Below, piece by piece: positions 25,701 through 39,384 of a stretch of 64,000 bases of DNA. This DNA comes from Acanthosepion lycidas. Lineage: Eukaryota; Mollusca; Cephalopoda; Sepiida; Sepiidae. The notes under the pieces were generated by a model. The model was not told the DNA's origin. It saw nothing but the letters and a program-made list of their open reading frames with translations, and ran no database searches. Where the stretch lies: positions 51,543,986-51,607,985 of the forward strand of contig OZ010616.1 in NCBI GenBank assembly GCA_963932145.1, read 5' to 3'. Position 1 is the first letter of the stretch; each line of letters opens with the position of its first letter. A program made the translations under genes and the position numbers.

Positions 25701-28700
25701 TTTTAATTGACTTGGTTCACTGCTGATGTTTAATTACAGAATCAATGAGGTACTAGATGGCAAATTCATCTCAAGGATGATCACATTAGATATTTCAAAG
25801 GCCTTTATCAAGTTGTGGGATAAATGGTTACTACACAAGCTCTCTAGCTATGGAATCACTAGAAAAGTCTTAATAAAATCCTTTGTCATGGGTAGTTCCC
25901 TGAAAGTAGATGTTAAGAAGCAGTTCTCCAGGCATTAATAATCCAAGGGGATCACTTCTTTGATCAACCCTCTTTCTACTTTACATAAATGATCTGCCCA
26001 ACAGTAAACTCGGATCATTTGTGAATATCTATGCTGATGATACAATGGTATATTTGGGTGTACCTCCAAAATTCTAGATGACCAGATATTGGCAGCTGAT
26101 CTCTCTTCTGACCTAGCTCTAACAGCTCAGTGGGGTAAGAACTTGAGCAACAGGCAGTATGAGTTTCAATCAACCCAATCCAATCTGTTGATGTCATAAC
26201 CATCTTTACTCACATAATTAGTGAGGCAATAGACAACAAATATATCTCTAGGATGATTGCATTGGATATTTCAAAGGGCCTTTGACAAGGTGTGGCATAA
26301 AGGATTGCTGCACAAACTCTCTAGCTATGGAATGACTGGAAGATTTTTTTCAGTTATAAAGTCTTTCCTAATGGGTAGGTGCCTGAAGGTAGTTGTTAAC
26401 AGCCCGTCCTCCAGGGACTTAGCAATCAATGCAGATATCCCCCATTTCAGACCAACACTCTTTTTACTTTACATACTCCAAACATTTGTGAATATCTATG
26501 CTGATGATATAACAGTATATTTGGGTGCACCTCCAAAATTCTAGATGACTAGAGATTGGTAGCTGATCTCTCCTCTGACCTAACTCTAACAGCTCAGCGG
26601 GGTAAGAACTGGTTGGTCATATTCGGTGCCTCAAAAATGAAACTAGTTATATTTCATCATCACTCAGAACATCCACTGATCACAATGAATGAGTGTTCCC
26701 ACAGGTAGACCCTGTGCTTTGAGACAAGCTCAATCTGAACCTCAAATGGAACTTGTACATATGATCCTTCCCTAAAGACTATGGAAAAATGGTTGGTTTT
26801 GTGTAAATACCTGACTCTTGCTATCATTTACAAGAGTCAGATCAGTCCCAAAATGGAGTATTGTTGCCATATATGGGCAAGAGCTACACAGTCTTCCCTT
26901 TCCAGTCTAGATAGTCCAAAAGTATCACCATGTCCTTGTGGGTGGTGAATTATTTCCCACCCTACAACCCCTTTCTACATATGAAACATCGGAGGCCTCT
27001 TGCTACTCTATTGCTATTTCCATGAAAAGTGTTCAGATGAACTACATTCCTTAGTTCCACCAGTTCTAACTTTCATGTCTAAGACCCGCCATGTCACATA
27101 AATTGTAGAGATGTAGGTAACTTCTTCTCATGAACCACTGCTTTACAAGAGCCAGATCAGTCCCAAAATGGAGTATTGTTACCATATATGGGCAGGAGCT
27201 ACCAAGTCTTCACTTCCCAGTCTAGATAGTCCAAAAGTATCACCATGTCCTTGTGGGTGGTGAATTATTTCCCACCCTACAACCCCTTTCTACAGATGAA
27301 ACATCATAAGCCTCTTGCTACTCTATAGCTATTTCCATGAAAAGTGTTCAGATGAACTACATTCCTTAGCTCCACCAGTTCTAACCTTCATGGCTAAGAC
27401 CTGCCATGCCACGCCCATTCCATTGATGAAATGTATTAGGTTGGTGCAAAAATAATGTCGTTTTTGACGTTTGAATTTGTGAGAAAACGACATTATCTTT
27501 GCACCAACCTAATAAATTTGATTAGAACAGTTTCCCAGGAACTGCTACTTTGTAGAACAGATTCCCAAGAGGATCCTTTACCAATCTTAATCTGTTCAAG
27601 TCTCGGGTTAGTTGTTATCTTCCCCATATATAATCTGAACCTCAAATAGGACTTGTACATATGATCCCTCACTAAGGATGATGGAAAAATGGTTGTTTTC
27701 CTACACAGGCATCTCCCAGAGGTTACTTCACAGCCCAAGCCCCTTTCTACTTTACATAAATGATCCGCCTAAGAGTATACTTCGATCGTTTGTTTAATAT
27801 CTATGTTGATGATACAACAGTGTGCACCTCCAAAATTCTAAATGACTAGAGATTGGTAGCTGATCTCTCATCTGACCTAGCTCTAACAGCTCAGTCGGGT
27901 AAGAACTGGTTGGTTGGTTGCATTCAGTGCCTTGAAAACTAAACTAGCTACATCCCATCATTGCTGATTGGATCCTGAACTACAACTAGTCATGATGAAT
28001 GGATATTAAATCATGAAGAACCTCTGCCTTGTGACTCTTTGACCTTAAACTCAGACCTCAACTGGAATTCGTACATGTGATCCATTTGTAAAGATGCAAA
28101 GAAAATGGTTGGTTCTCTGTACTGCTCCAGAAAGTACCTGGTATCCTATCCTCTATCCTTACAAGAGCCAGATCAGGCTAAAAATGGGAGTATTGCTGTT
28201 GTATATAAGCAGAAGCTGCCAAATATTCACTTTACAGTCTCCATAGTCCAAAAGCATCTCCATGTCCTTGTGGGTAACAAATTATTTTCCACCCTGTAGC
28301 AGACAAAATGCCAAGCCTCTCACAAGTCATCACTAATTCCATGAAAAGTGCTCAGACTAACTACATTCCTTGCTTCCACCAGTCTTAAACCCCTTTGAAG
28401 CTAGGACTTGCTATACTGTGAGCATTGTAGTGAACTACCCTCATTCTCTCAGTATTCCATTGGTGAGAAACAAGCAGCAGCTTCCCACAAACCCTACTTT
28501 GAAGAACGGACTGATTCCCAAGAGGATGTTTCTCTGATCATTATAATCTTAGCCACTTCAAATCAAGGGTTAGCTATTATCTCCCCATATATCCTCATAA
28601 ACTCTTACTCTGTAATCATTTACCTCAAACCACACTCTAAAAAAATTACCCTTAATAAATTCAAAGAATTTGCAATGTTATTTGACCTGGTATCTTGGCT

Positions 28701-28948
28701 TCAATCACTTTCATATGATCTATAACATGGCTTCCCTGTGCCTTTTCTATAAATATTTCCATGGTATTTTTTCTAATGGGCTTTATTTTATGGTACTTAA
28801 ACTTTATGAATTTAAGGGCATTACTATATTGGTGGCAAGGACTCATCTGGAATGTCTGCATATACAAATGTGTATGTAATATATATATATATATATAATA
28901 TATATTATATATATATATATTATATATATATTATTATATATATATTAT

Positions 28949-28980
<32 letters not shown>

Positions 28981-28999
28981 ATATATTATATATATATAT

Positions 29000-29033
<34 letters not shown>

Positions 29034-32000
29034 TAATAATTTAGATGTATTAAATTACTGGAGGGAGAAAGAAGAGCAGATGATGTCTTCAACAGTTATG
29101 ATGTCCAAATGAGTTAACATGTAGAATTTAAATTGTCCTCCTCATCATTATTGCTCTTTTTTTTATAGCAAAAGGCAAATGCCATTTATTGACAAGGGGG
29201 ACATAGCCATGGATTATTCCACCTTCCACTCTTTTTATTTTTTTTTTTTTCTAAGTTCTTTCAATGTAAAAAGTCTAGCAGGAGGTTGAACCCAGCGACA
29301 ATATTTGGCATAAGCTGACAGGTTGGTGTTATTGGCAACCAGCTTTTCAATTTCAGTTATTTCACTTTTGTGTTGACCCCCGCCCCCCTGGCAATTCAGC
29401 TGGAATCAGTTTCTCTGAGTAACTGACACCCAAAACAGGTTTTGATTGACACTGCAGTATATCAGAAGCTTGTGGTTTGGCAACTTTTGTTGATGATGGC
29501 TGTTCAATCCTTTGCATTAGGCGAAAGGTAATTTTGCTGTTGAATTCTATCTTAATTAGAACAGACCTTGGTGAAGCAGATTTTACAATGATTGCTGGTG
29601 AAGTTTTTGATGTTTTAACCTACACAGGCTGTCCTTCAATTAGATTTGAGCAAATCTTTGTTCAATGTCTTAGATTGAAATCCCTATTTCTGTCTAGTTT
29701 TATTGTTATCAATTCTTTTAAAATCTTTAAGATTTCCACTTAGACAAACCTTTAGAAAACAAACTGGGAATTGCTGGAATCCGAGTATGTAGATTCCTAC
29801 TCCTTAACAATTCTGATGGGCTAAAAACATTTCAAGTGGGTAATCCTGTAATTCAGAAGTGCTATATATGGATCACTTGCTGTTTTTAACAAGTTCTTCA
29901 CCATTTGAACTGTCTGTTCAGCTTTTCCTTGTTGATGATGTGGGCTGCTAGTGAAGTGCCTGAAAGCATAAACTTTTGAGAAATTTAAAAATTAAGTGAG
30001 CTGAAGTGAGAACCATCATCAGATGCTACGATCTCTGAGATACCCTGTCATGCAAATATTGACGCAGTGTTCAACCACTTTGACAGAGGTGGTATCTCGG
30101 AGTGAGATTTCTATCCATCTAGAGAAGTAGTTAACAATTGAAAAATACTGATGTCCCTTCAGTTCAAATAAATCTATAGTGACTTTTTGTAACAGACAGT
30201 CTGGTAACTTTGTGGGTTGGAGTGGCTCTAGCTTCTATCATTTTCACATATGGCATACTTTTCCAAATTCTTTGCTATTTGCTTTGATAGGCCCAGCTAC
30301 CCTATTGTATCTCTTGCTAGTGCTCGACACTTAATAATACACTAACGTCTTTCATGTAAACCATCTAATATTTTCTGTAATTCTTTTAGAATGAAAAGTC
30401 TGGTCTGGTACAACAAAAGTCCTTATTGAATTGCTACTGTGTACAAGCTAATATCAGTATCTTTCTGGACTAACATTGAACAGTGATCTATTTTACAAAA
30501 ATTTATAACCTTATTACAGATAATGTCTGATAACTGCTTTATTCTAATTTCTTCCCAAAATTGATTACTTATTGAACTATTAGCAATTACTGAATTAACA
30601 AATGAGTCTGTTTTGAAATTCATTCTGTATACCTGATGATTTGGACTACTAGTAGTAACCCGAGATAAAGTTTCAGTGGTTACTAGTTCTTTTCTTTGTA
30701 TGTGTTATATTCTGTGCTAATAGGAATATATACTTGACAAACATGGTGGATAAAATAAGTAAAGGTTTATTGTAAAAACCAGTACAATAAGAATAAACGT
30801 AACAGTTATGCGCAAGGTCGTTGCGAGTCAATCTAGTAGTGAGCATTACTATTGGATGGTCAGTAGTTCTAGTGTAAGTCTGAGTCATGTTCAATAGATC
30901 ACAGCTAGACGGTATCTAGCAACTGCTGCATGCATTCACATGTGGCACAAGGCCAAATTTAATGTGAGCTTCTTGAGTCCATAGGCTTAGCCAAAAAAAT
31001 CCCTGTAGACCCTGCATAAACGGAATCGGGTCTGTCTACTTCTCCAGACAAAACTCTGCCCTTCAGCATAGCCTCATCCATGTTCCTCTCTGCCCAAAGG
31101 CCGAGTTTGACCAGCATAGCTGGAAAAGATTCCAGATAGTATATTTAACAGCCCACCCACAAGGTTCGTATGTGGCACAAGGCCGAGTTTAACATAGGTT
31201 CTCCGAGCCATAGGCTTGGCCAAAAATATTCCCTTTGAACCCGTATAAATGGGTTCAGGGTTGGTCTACCTCTCCGAATGAGACTCTTCCCTTCGGCATA
31301 GCCTCAGCCAGGTTTTTTTTCTGCCCGAAGGCCGAGAGTTCAACCATCACAGCTGAAAAGATTCCAGCTAGTATATTACCCTCCCAACCACGAGGGTTGC
31401 ATGTGGCACAAGGCCGGGTTTAATGTGGGTTCTCCTGTAGGCTCGGCCAAAAAATGCCCATAGAACCCACATAATGGGATCGAGTTGGTCAACCTCCCCG
31501 ATTGAAACTCTGCCCTTCAGCTGAGCCTCGTCCAGGTTCCTCTCTGCTCACAGGCAGAGAGTTCAACCATCTAGCCGAAAAAGATTTCGGCTAGACACTG
31601 TAGTCTGTTGACTTTTCTATACTTATAGGTAGTTACAACCTATAGTGTAGTTACTCATGGGGGTGACAGGTTATTCCATTACATCTGTATGTATGAGACC
31701 CTTATTACTCTCATTTGAAACCACTGGAATCTAAGGAGTCAATTCATCAAGACTTATTTTTGTTAATTTTTTATTTATTTATTTATTTTTATTTTTAGAA
31801 GTATCAGCAGTTGCTTTGTGGTCTGTTTCTATAATAAACCTCTGTAACCTAAGAAATTTGCAAGCTTCTTGCCTTTTACAAGTTGAACATATTTTTGCTC
31901 AGTCATCTTAAGAGATCTTGATGCATAAAACACTGGTCTTCATTCATTCACTCACTTCTGTAGAAGAACTCCACCTAATGAAGATGGATCTACTGAGATT

Positions 32001-32323
32001 TTTGTTGGATTAACGGTATTATGATGGGTTAGAATTCGTGCAGAGCTCGACATCTTTTTTAGAGTTTGGAATGCAAATTCTTGTGGATCTTTCAAAGTCC
32101 AAGTGTTTTCTTTCATCGGCTAAATTCTTAGCAAATATCCCAACATAGTTTATCATGCCTAGTAGTCTTCATACGTTGAGTACATTCTTTGGTTGAGGTA
32201 AGTTTATTATTGCTTTGACCCTATCTAGATCAGTTTGAGTGCCATTTTTGTGATGTGTCAAATAAATTTTATGCTACTGACAAAAAAAAAAAAAAAAAAA
32301 TTTTTCATTTAACATGCCACCTT

Positions 32324-32364
<41 letters not shown>

Positions 32365-33342
32365 ACTAGTCTTAGTCTGCTATTTGCTATTGTGTTCCTG
32401 TTGGTTCTTTCCATTCACAAGGACATCACCAATATTACATAACTTTGGATATACATGCCACATTGTAAGTCATTTCACAGTGGAATATCTCCGGGCCACT
32501 GCTAATACCGAATGTTAAGTGTGTAAAACAAATTCTTCCAAATGGTGTTAAAAATGTCAGTTCTTTGGAATCTTTGCGGAGTTTTATTTGATGAAACCCT
32601 CTGTTGCAGTCTAATTTGCCAAAAACTATAGCTTCGTCCAGTTCTGCCAATAGTTGGTCTACAGTGGGTAGAGGAAAATTTTTCTTTTTTCACACTATCG
32701 TTAAACTTGGTAAACTCAATACACAGTCGAATATTTCCATTCTTCTTTAATGAATCCTGGATAAGACGTTAAACTATGTCCAGCAGCAAAGCCTCTGATC
32801 AGGAGGTTTTGAGGAGCATAGAACCACCTCTTAATTGCTGGTGTTCTCAGGTCCACTCTGACCCGGGGTCATAGCACATAGTTAGGGTCACAGCTATGGG
32901 AAAATAGTTAACTATTACCAGCAATACTTTTCTGAAAAAAATTATTACCAGCAATACAATTTTGAAGGAAATATATTACCAGAAACAGATTTTTGGCTAT
33001 GATACAAAGACAAGCTGAAGAGCAATTTGTCAGATGTCAGTATACTTCATAACACCGTAGAGTGCTTAGCCTTGGGGTGAGTAGAATGGAGATCATGTTT
33101 TAGTGGACTCGGCAGTTTTCAATCAGCTTGTCTGGATTGTCTTCAAGAAGTGAGAGCAAGATCTAAAAGGTCAGCCAATCTAAAAGTGAACTCGCCCCAC
33201 AATCTTTGCTTTCGTTCCATATGCGGCCTCCTTTGTAAATCACTAGCAGGTCTTAAGTGCCACTTAAGATTATCGCACAAAATTTCATAACTGAATCAAT
33301 AAGTTGTCAGTTCCTCATACGTCAAAACTGATGGGATAGTTC

Positions 33343-33380
<38 letters not shown>

Positions 33381-36300
33381 AATGTAAAAGAATGAAAAGA
33401 ATAAAATTTAAATATTCATAACATTAATTTAAAATGGACGCAATAAAACAGTAGAATAAACTCTTTCTTCTCACTAGTTTTTAAAAATAAAATATATTAG
33501 CTGAATGTTAGTCTAGTTTTTTCTTATATCTTTTTTTCCATTTTTAGGAAACAAGTATATTAAAATCTAAGTGACTGAAATTCATTAAGGAGAAGTGGTT
33601 AGATAATTAAATATCCCTACTTGAATACATATACTTGAATTGCACATGCTCTTAGTATAACTATACACTACTTTTTTTTATTTTTTATTTAATATTATTT
33701 TTCAATAGGAGTAGATAGGTTCAAACTCCTTTCCCATCTTTTGAACAGGAGTAGAGGTTTATCCAATGTTTCCTGTTTAGGATATACTGGTACCTTCTCT
33801 AAAAATCTTCTCATTTACTTCCAGTAACCACTTACATCTTAGTGGCATTATTACCTTGTTTCAGACGAAATGATTAAAAACAAAAAAAATATTTCTTCAG
33901 GTATTTTTGATCAACTTTCTTTGGTGATTAACCTTTTTTTCTCAAATCTCTTCTGAAAATCTTCCACTTAATTTTTTCTTCATGTCAATGTTTTCCATTC
34001 CATTTTTCATTATTCTATGATCTCTCAATTTCCAATGTCATATTCCTGCTACTCAATAGCTTTACATTTTGTTATGCTTTTTGAAATTTTATTCATTTTT
34101 TCCAATGACAATTTTTTTTATAACTGAAATTAAGAAATGAATATCTATTTTAGGTTAAAAAAAAAAAAAAAAAAAAAAAAAGTAGAAAAAGGTTTTTTTT
34201 TTTTTTTTTTTTTTTTTATTTTTATTTTGTTATATTTTTTTCTTTAAAATTGTTCTTAATGTAAAAGAAAAATCAATATTAAGATATACAGATTACAAAA
34301 AAATGGGTGATTTTTCTGTTAACACAAATGTTTATCAATTGGAAAAAGAATGTAGAAATTCAATTTTAGCTATGAATTTTTTTAGTTACTGGAGTTGTGA
34401 TAAGTTCAATTTATTTTCAGTAAATTATTAGGTTGGTGCAAAAATAATGACGTAATAATGTCGTTTTTTGACGTATTTTTTAACGTCAAAAAACGACATT
34501 ATTACGTCATTATTTTTGCACCAACCTAATAACTAATAATGATTAATTAACTGGTAATCTTTTTATAATTGCATTTGGAGAAAGTGAGTACTTGAATAGT
34601 GATCATATTGTTTATACTGAAGAGGAGAATTTTTAGTATGGCTTGTGTATTTATATAAACACATTACAGAGTTAACAATACACTATTTACCACAAAAAGA
34701 AAAAAAGATACTAACATTTCTTAATTTTTTTATTCCCTATCTCTACAGAGAGATCACCAAGATTGGGTAAGTTTGTGAGCGTATAATTTCCCTGTTAGCT
34801 TATACAGTTGCATGAAAATATTTTGGTTTCATTTTTTTATGTCTGTATATTTATAGCACTTGTCAGATTTCAGTTATTTTTAAACTTAGAAAGAGAAAAG
34901 GCTTTAATTTGTTCATTGAAAATTTTCTCTATACATGTTTTGTCATTGTCAAATAAAATATAAAATAATTACAAATGGTCACAAATGATAAAATATAATT
35001 TTTAAGATTCTTTCTTCTTGCTTTTGTTGGGATGACTATTGTGACAGCAGTCTGGTATTTATTTAAAATTTCTTAAATTGAGTTGAATCAGCCTCTTGAT
35101 AATACTGCAACCCGTGTCTTTTGAATTACTAGTAATTTGTAATATTTGCAAGATAATTTTCAAAAAGATAAAAAAAAAAACATTTATTTTATTATCTTTC
35201 ATCTGATAGTCCTTTAACAAGTACCCCAATCATTTTGCACAATTTCTTTATGGTTATATATTTTGCTGCGTTTGTTTTTTAAATCTTGCCATCAGAGTTA
35301 AATTCATTTCAATAAAGTTTTTTCTTATTTTTCTCTTGTGAGATATGAATATATACTAGTTGTGATATCCATCTATTGTCTGTCATTTACATAAATGACA
35401 TTTTTTTTTTTCTTTTTTTTTTTTGCAATAAATGTCAAGAATAAAGTCTTTGAAATTATCTGCAATTCATAGGTTATATGCCCATAGAGAACTATATTGA
35501 ACATGGCTAATTCCATCAATCCTTGATAAGAATGATCTTGAACAGAAAATAAACATCATCTATCAAATTTTCTAAGAAATAGGACTCAAAATAAACTTTT
35601 CCAAAATAGAAAATATGAGAGCAGTAATGGCATCTACCCTGAATCCATTATTAAAATGCTGGATGTGGAATTTTAAAAAATACTAAACACTCCAAATATC
35701 TCTGTGTATGGATCAGTTTTAACAAATTTAGTATAGGACATAAGGAATTTGAACATAGAATAGACTGTGTCAGAAGCAGTTTTTTAAAACTCCTCCAATT
35801 GTTACAAAACTTAAATCTTGTTCTAGTCAAATTAAGACTTTCATGTGAATTTCATGCATGACACCAAACTCTTTCGTAAATAAACCCCTCAGTCATATAC
35901 TACTGCTGCCTAAGATCGATGGTGAAAAAAGGCTTTTTGGCAAAGATTATCCTTCTTTGAACCTTGTGGAATGGTGCTACAGAATCAAAAACAAAGAACT
36001 GTACCAAATAACAGAAACTACATTACTTGATGACTTTCAACAGCAGCAACAACTAAAATGGATATCACATGTAACTCAAAGAGAAAATAATGAAGCCTGT
36101 GTGTCTTGGTAAATATCATCCTTCTTTGAACCTTGTGGACTGATGCTACAGAATCACAAACAAAGAACTGCTCCACATAATAGAAATTACATCACTTGAG
36201 GACTTTCAATAGTAGCAACAACTAAAATTGATAGTGTATGTAAATAGAAGAGAAAATGCCATAATAAAGATGTTAAAATTTCATACCACATTAAATAAAA

Positions 36301-37328
36301 GGTTAGGAAGGAAACTCCCATCAGTACTGGAAAGAGCAATATCAGCTAGTGGCCTTGAGAAACTGTATTAAGAAAAAGATTTTATAAACTTCACCCAAAA
36401 GTGGGACTGTTTGGTTAATGAATGACAAATGTTTCCTTGTTGGGAAATGGTTAATATTAAAATTGAAACTAAATGGCCACAAGTTTCTAAAAATTACTAA
36501 AATTGATCTTAAAATTGTATGGAGCTTCTAAAAACTTAAGTATTATCAAAATGATTTTTTAACTGATATTTAAATATTTTTATTAGTGAAAAATAGTTCT
36601 AAGCATCATATTGTTTCTAAATTTAATTTTAAATCCAAACATTATCATTGTCATGAAATATTGAGAAAATCTTCACTTGTCTACTTTCTGGGTCCAAAAT
36701 CTGACCAAACTTTTTTTAATTTTCTTGGTTGGACTCTAATCTTTTCAACCAATCTTTAGTAATTCATTTGTTTGTGCAATTTTGAAAATCTATTAACAAA
36801 AAATGATTATGGAATAAAGTGATCATTTGTAATTTAATTTTCTTTTGTTTTCAAAGTTAAATATTTTTGCATGATTTTGTTGTATTTTTTTTTTTTTTTT
36901 TTTTTTAATGTTAATATGAGGGTTGCCTGGAAAGATCATAATCTGACCAAAATATAAATGTAAGTACACAGACCAGTTGGTAGACAAAAATATGTGCAAG
37001 TGTATCAGCTGTTGTATTCTGGTACACTTGTATATCTTTTAGTCTACCAACTTGTGTGCTTGCTTACGTTTGTATCTTGGTCAGACTATGATCTTTTAAG
37101 CCGACTCATGTATGTCTGTCAATGTTCATTCTGTATCATTATAAGAAGCTCAGTATTGCTAAAATTTCCCAATTATTTATTGTATATACTCAAATTAAGT
37201 TGAAATCCATAAGCAGATCATTAAGTTTAGATCAATAAGACCTATGATTTTTGGGTTCAAAATTTATTTTTCTAATATTTATGCTTTTTGTTACTGTAAA
37301 TAAGCTAGCTTGTGCTAATAGCTTTATA

Positions 37329-37396
<68 letters not shown>

Positions 37397-39334
37397 CTCT
37401 GAAAATAAATTTTATATTAGCATATTTTATGTTAATGAGCTTCAATTGCTGAAAGTGCTGCACAGCTTTTGATTTTTATTCACATTGGTGTATGTATTAA
37501 GTGTCTGTCATTTACAGGTAGGAAGTTGGATGTATTTACCTGAAGTGTTCATTATAGTTATTTCTATTGTGCATTGACTTTATTGTAAAAATGTTGCCCA
37601 CCTATTGTTTAACCAGTCAACACTTTGATTTCAAAAATGTTTACCTGAAATCCTCCTCGTGTCAGTTTTTCTTTTTTGTTGTTTTTTTTTTCTTTTTTTT
37701 TTCTTTTTTTTTTCTTTTTTTTTTCTTTTTTTTTTCTTTTTTTTTTTCTTTTTTTTTTCTTTTTTTTCTTTTTTTTTCTTTTTTTTTCTTTTTTTTTTTT
37801 TTCTTTTCTTTTCTTTTTTTTTTCTTTTTTTTTTCTTTTTTTTTTCTTTTTTTTTTCTTTTTTTTTTCTTTTTTTTTTTTCTTTTTTTCTTTTTTTTCTT
37901 TTCTTTTTTTCTTTTCTTTTCTTTTTTTCTTTTCTTTTTTTCTTTTTTCTTTTTCTTTTCTTTTTTTCTTTTTTCTTTTTCTTTTTTTCTTTTTTCTTTT
38001 TTTCTTTTTTCTTTTTTCTTTCTTTTCTTTTCTTTTCTTTTTTCTTTCTTTTCTTTTCTTTTTTTCTTTTCTTTTCTGTTTTCTTTCTTTTCTTTTCTGT
38101 TTTCTTTCTTTTCTTTTCTGTTTTCTTTCTTTTCTTTTCTGTTTTCTTTCTTTTCTTTTCTGTTTTCTTTCTTTTCTGTTTTCTTTCTTTTCTGTTTTCT
38201 TTTTCTTTTCTGTTTTCTTTTTCTTTTCTGTTTTCTTTTTCTTTTCTGTTTTCTTTTTCTTTTCTGTTTTCTTTTTCTTTTCTGTTTTCTTTTTCTTTTC
38301 TGTTTTCTTTTTCTTTTCTGTTTTCTTTTTCTTTTCTGTTTTCTTTTTCTTTTCTGTTTTCTTTTTCTTTTCTGTTTTCTTTTTCTTTTCTGTTTTCTTT
38401 TTCTTTTCTGTTTTCTTTTTCTTTTCTGTTTTCTTTTTCTTTTCTGTTTTCTTTTTCTTTTCTGTTTTCTTTTTCTTTTCTGTTTTCTTTTTCTTTTCTG
38501 TTTTCTTTTTCTTTTCTGTTTTCTTTTTCTTTTCTGTTTTCTTTTTCTTTTCTGTTTTCTTTTTCTTTTCTGTTTTCTTTTTCTTTTCTGTTTTCTTTTT
38601 CTTTAAAAAAATTTATTGACAAATTTTGATGTTTTTATTTCCTTGATTTTCAGGTAAAAAAAAATAATTCTAGCATATTTCATTAAAATTTTCAGCTGAC
38701 ATTCTCATCTGACATGAAATGGAAAGACTATATTGGATCCATTGCTAGGTCAACTGCTAAGAAAGATACTTCACTGTGTCATGCAAGACAATTTTTCTCT
38801 CCAGAATCTGTTACATATTTATAAGTCTACTATTTGTCCATGGTTAGCATATTGCTGCCACATATAGTGAAATGCCTCTGCTACTTACCTTGAGTTCCTT
38901 GATAAAATCCAAAGAAGAATCAGCAATATTATTTGTCCTGATCTGGTGGCTCAGCTCCAGTCACTTTCCCACTGCCATAAGGTTACTTCTCTATGTCTTA
39001 TCTATAAATACTTTCATGGTAATTGTTCAGATGATCTCTTCACTATAGTACCTAGACTTTTTTTAATTTAAGCACAGTACTAAACTAGCATCAAGATCTC
39101 ACCAACTTGAACTGGTTAGATATAGCCATAAGTTCTATGCTAACAGTTTCTTACATTTCTCATTTGTGGAACTACTTTCTGGCTCCATGCTTTCCAACCA
39201 ATGTTAACCTGCAAAAATTTAAATCCAATGTTAATTGCTATCCACAGTCCTTCTGGTTACTCTTTCCTTTTTCTGCTCATTAGTAATGTTTCAGGTTTTA
39301 ATTCTTCCACACCCTGTAATCCCTGGTGTCTTAA

Positions 39335-39384
<50 letters not shown>

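Larger units (their letters stand above)
29280..32760 (-). pseudogene. Second Ty3/Gypsy pol ruin, split by a nested repeat
   Basis: On the minus strand, 32435-32760 is RT (AIVFGKLDCNRGFHQIKLRK, LTFLTPFGRICF, FGISSGPEIFHCEM). From 32200 to 31800 it continues with RT/RNase H linker phrases (RLLGMINYVGIFAKNLADE). From about 30650 to 29280 it has integrase pieces (IIKCRALARDTI, GISEIVASDDGSHFSSL, NRQFKW, ITGLPT and, near 29800, SPSELLRSR-like). The order RT, RNase H, integrase is that of Ty3/Gypsy. The RT part differs clearly from the ruin at 20580-23850, so it is a different lineage. A 1-kb block at 30680-31670 splits it, and a poly(A)/poly(T) pair at 32281-32359 was also inserted. Confidence 0.82.

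Noticed and set aside
37567-38622. Open frames of 315-350 codons (Phe/Leu/Ser-rich on +, Lys/Glu/Asn/Arg-rich on -)
   Set aside because: They exist only because the tract is nearly pure T/C and lacks stop triplets; all frames stay open and the unit is a minisatellite.
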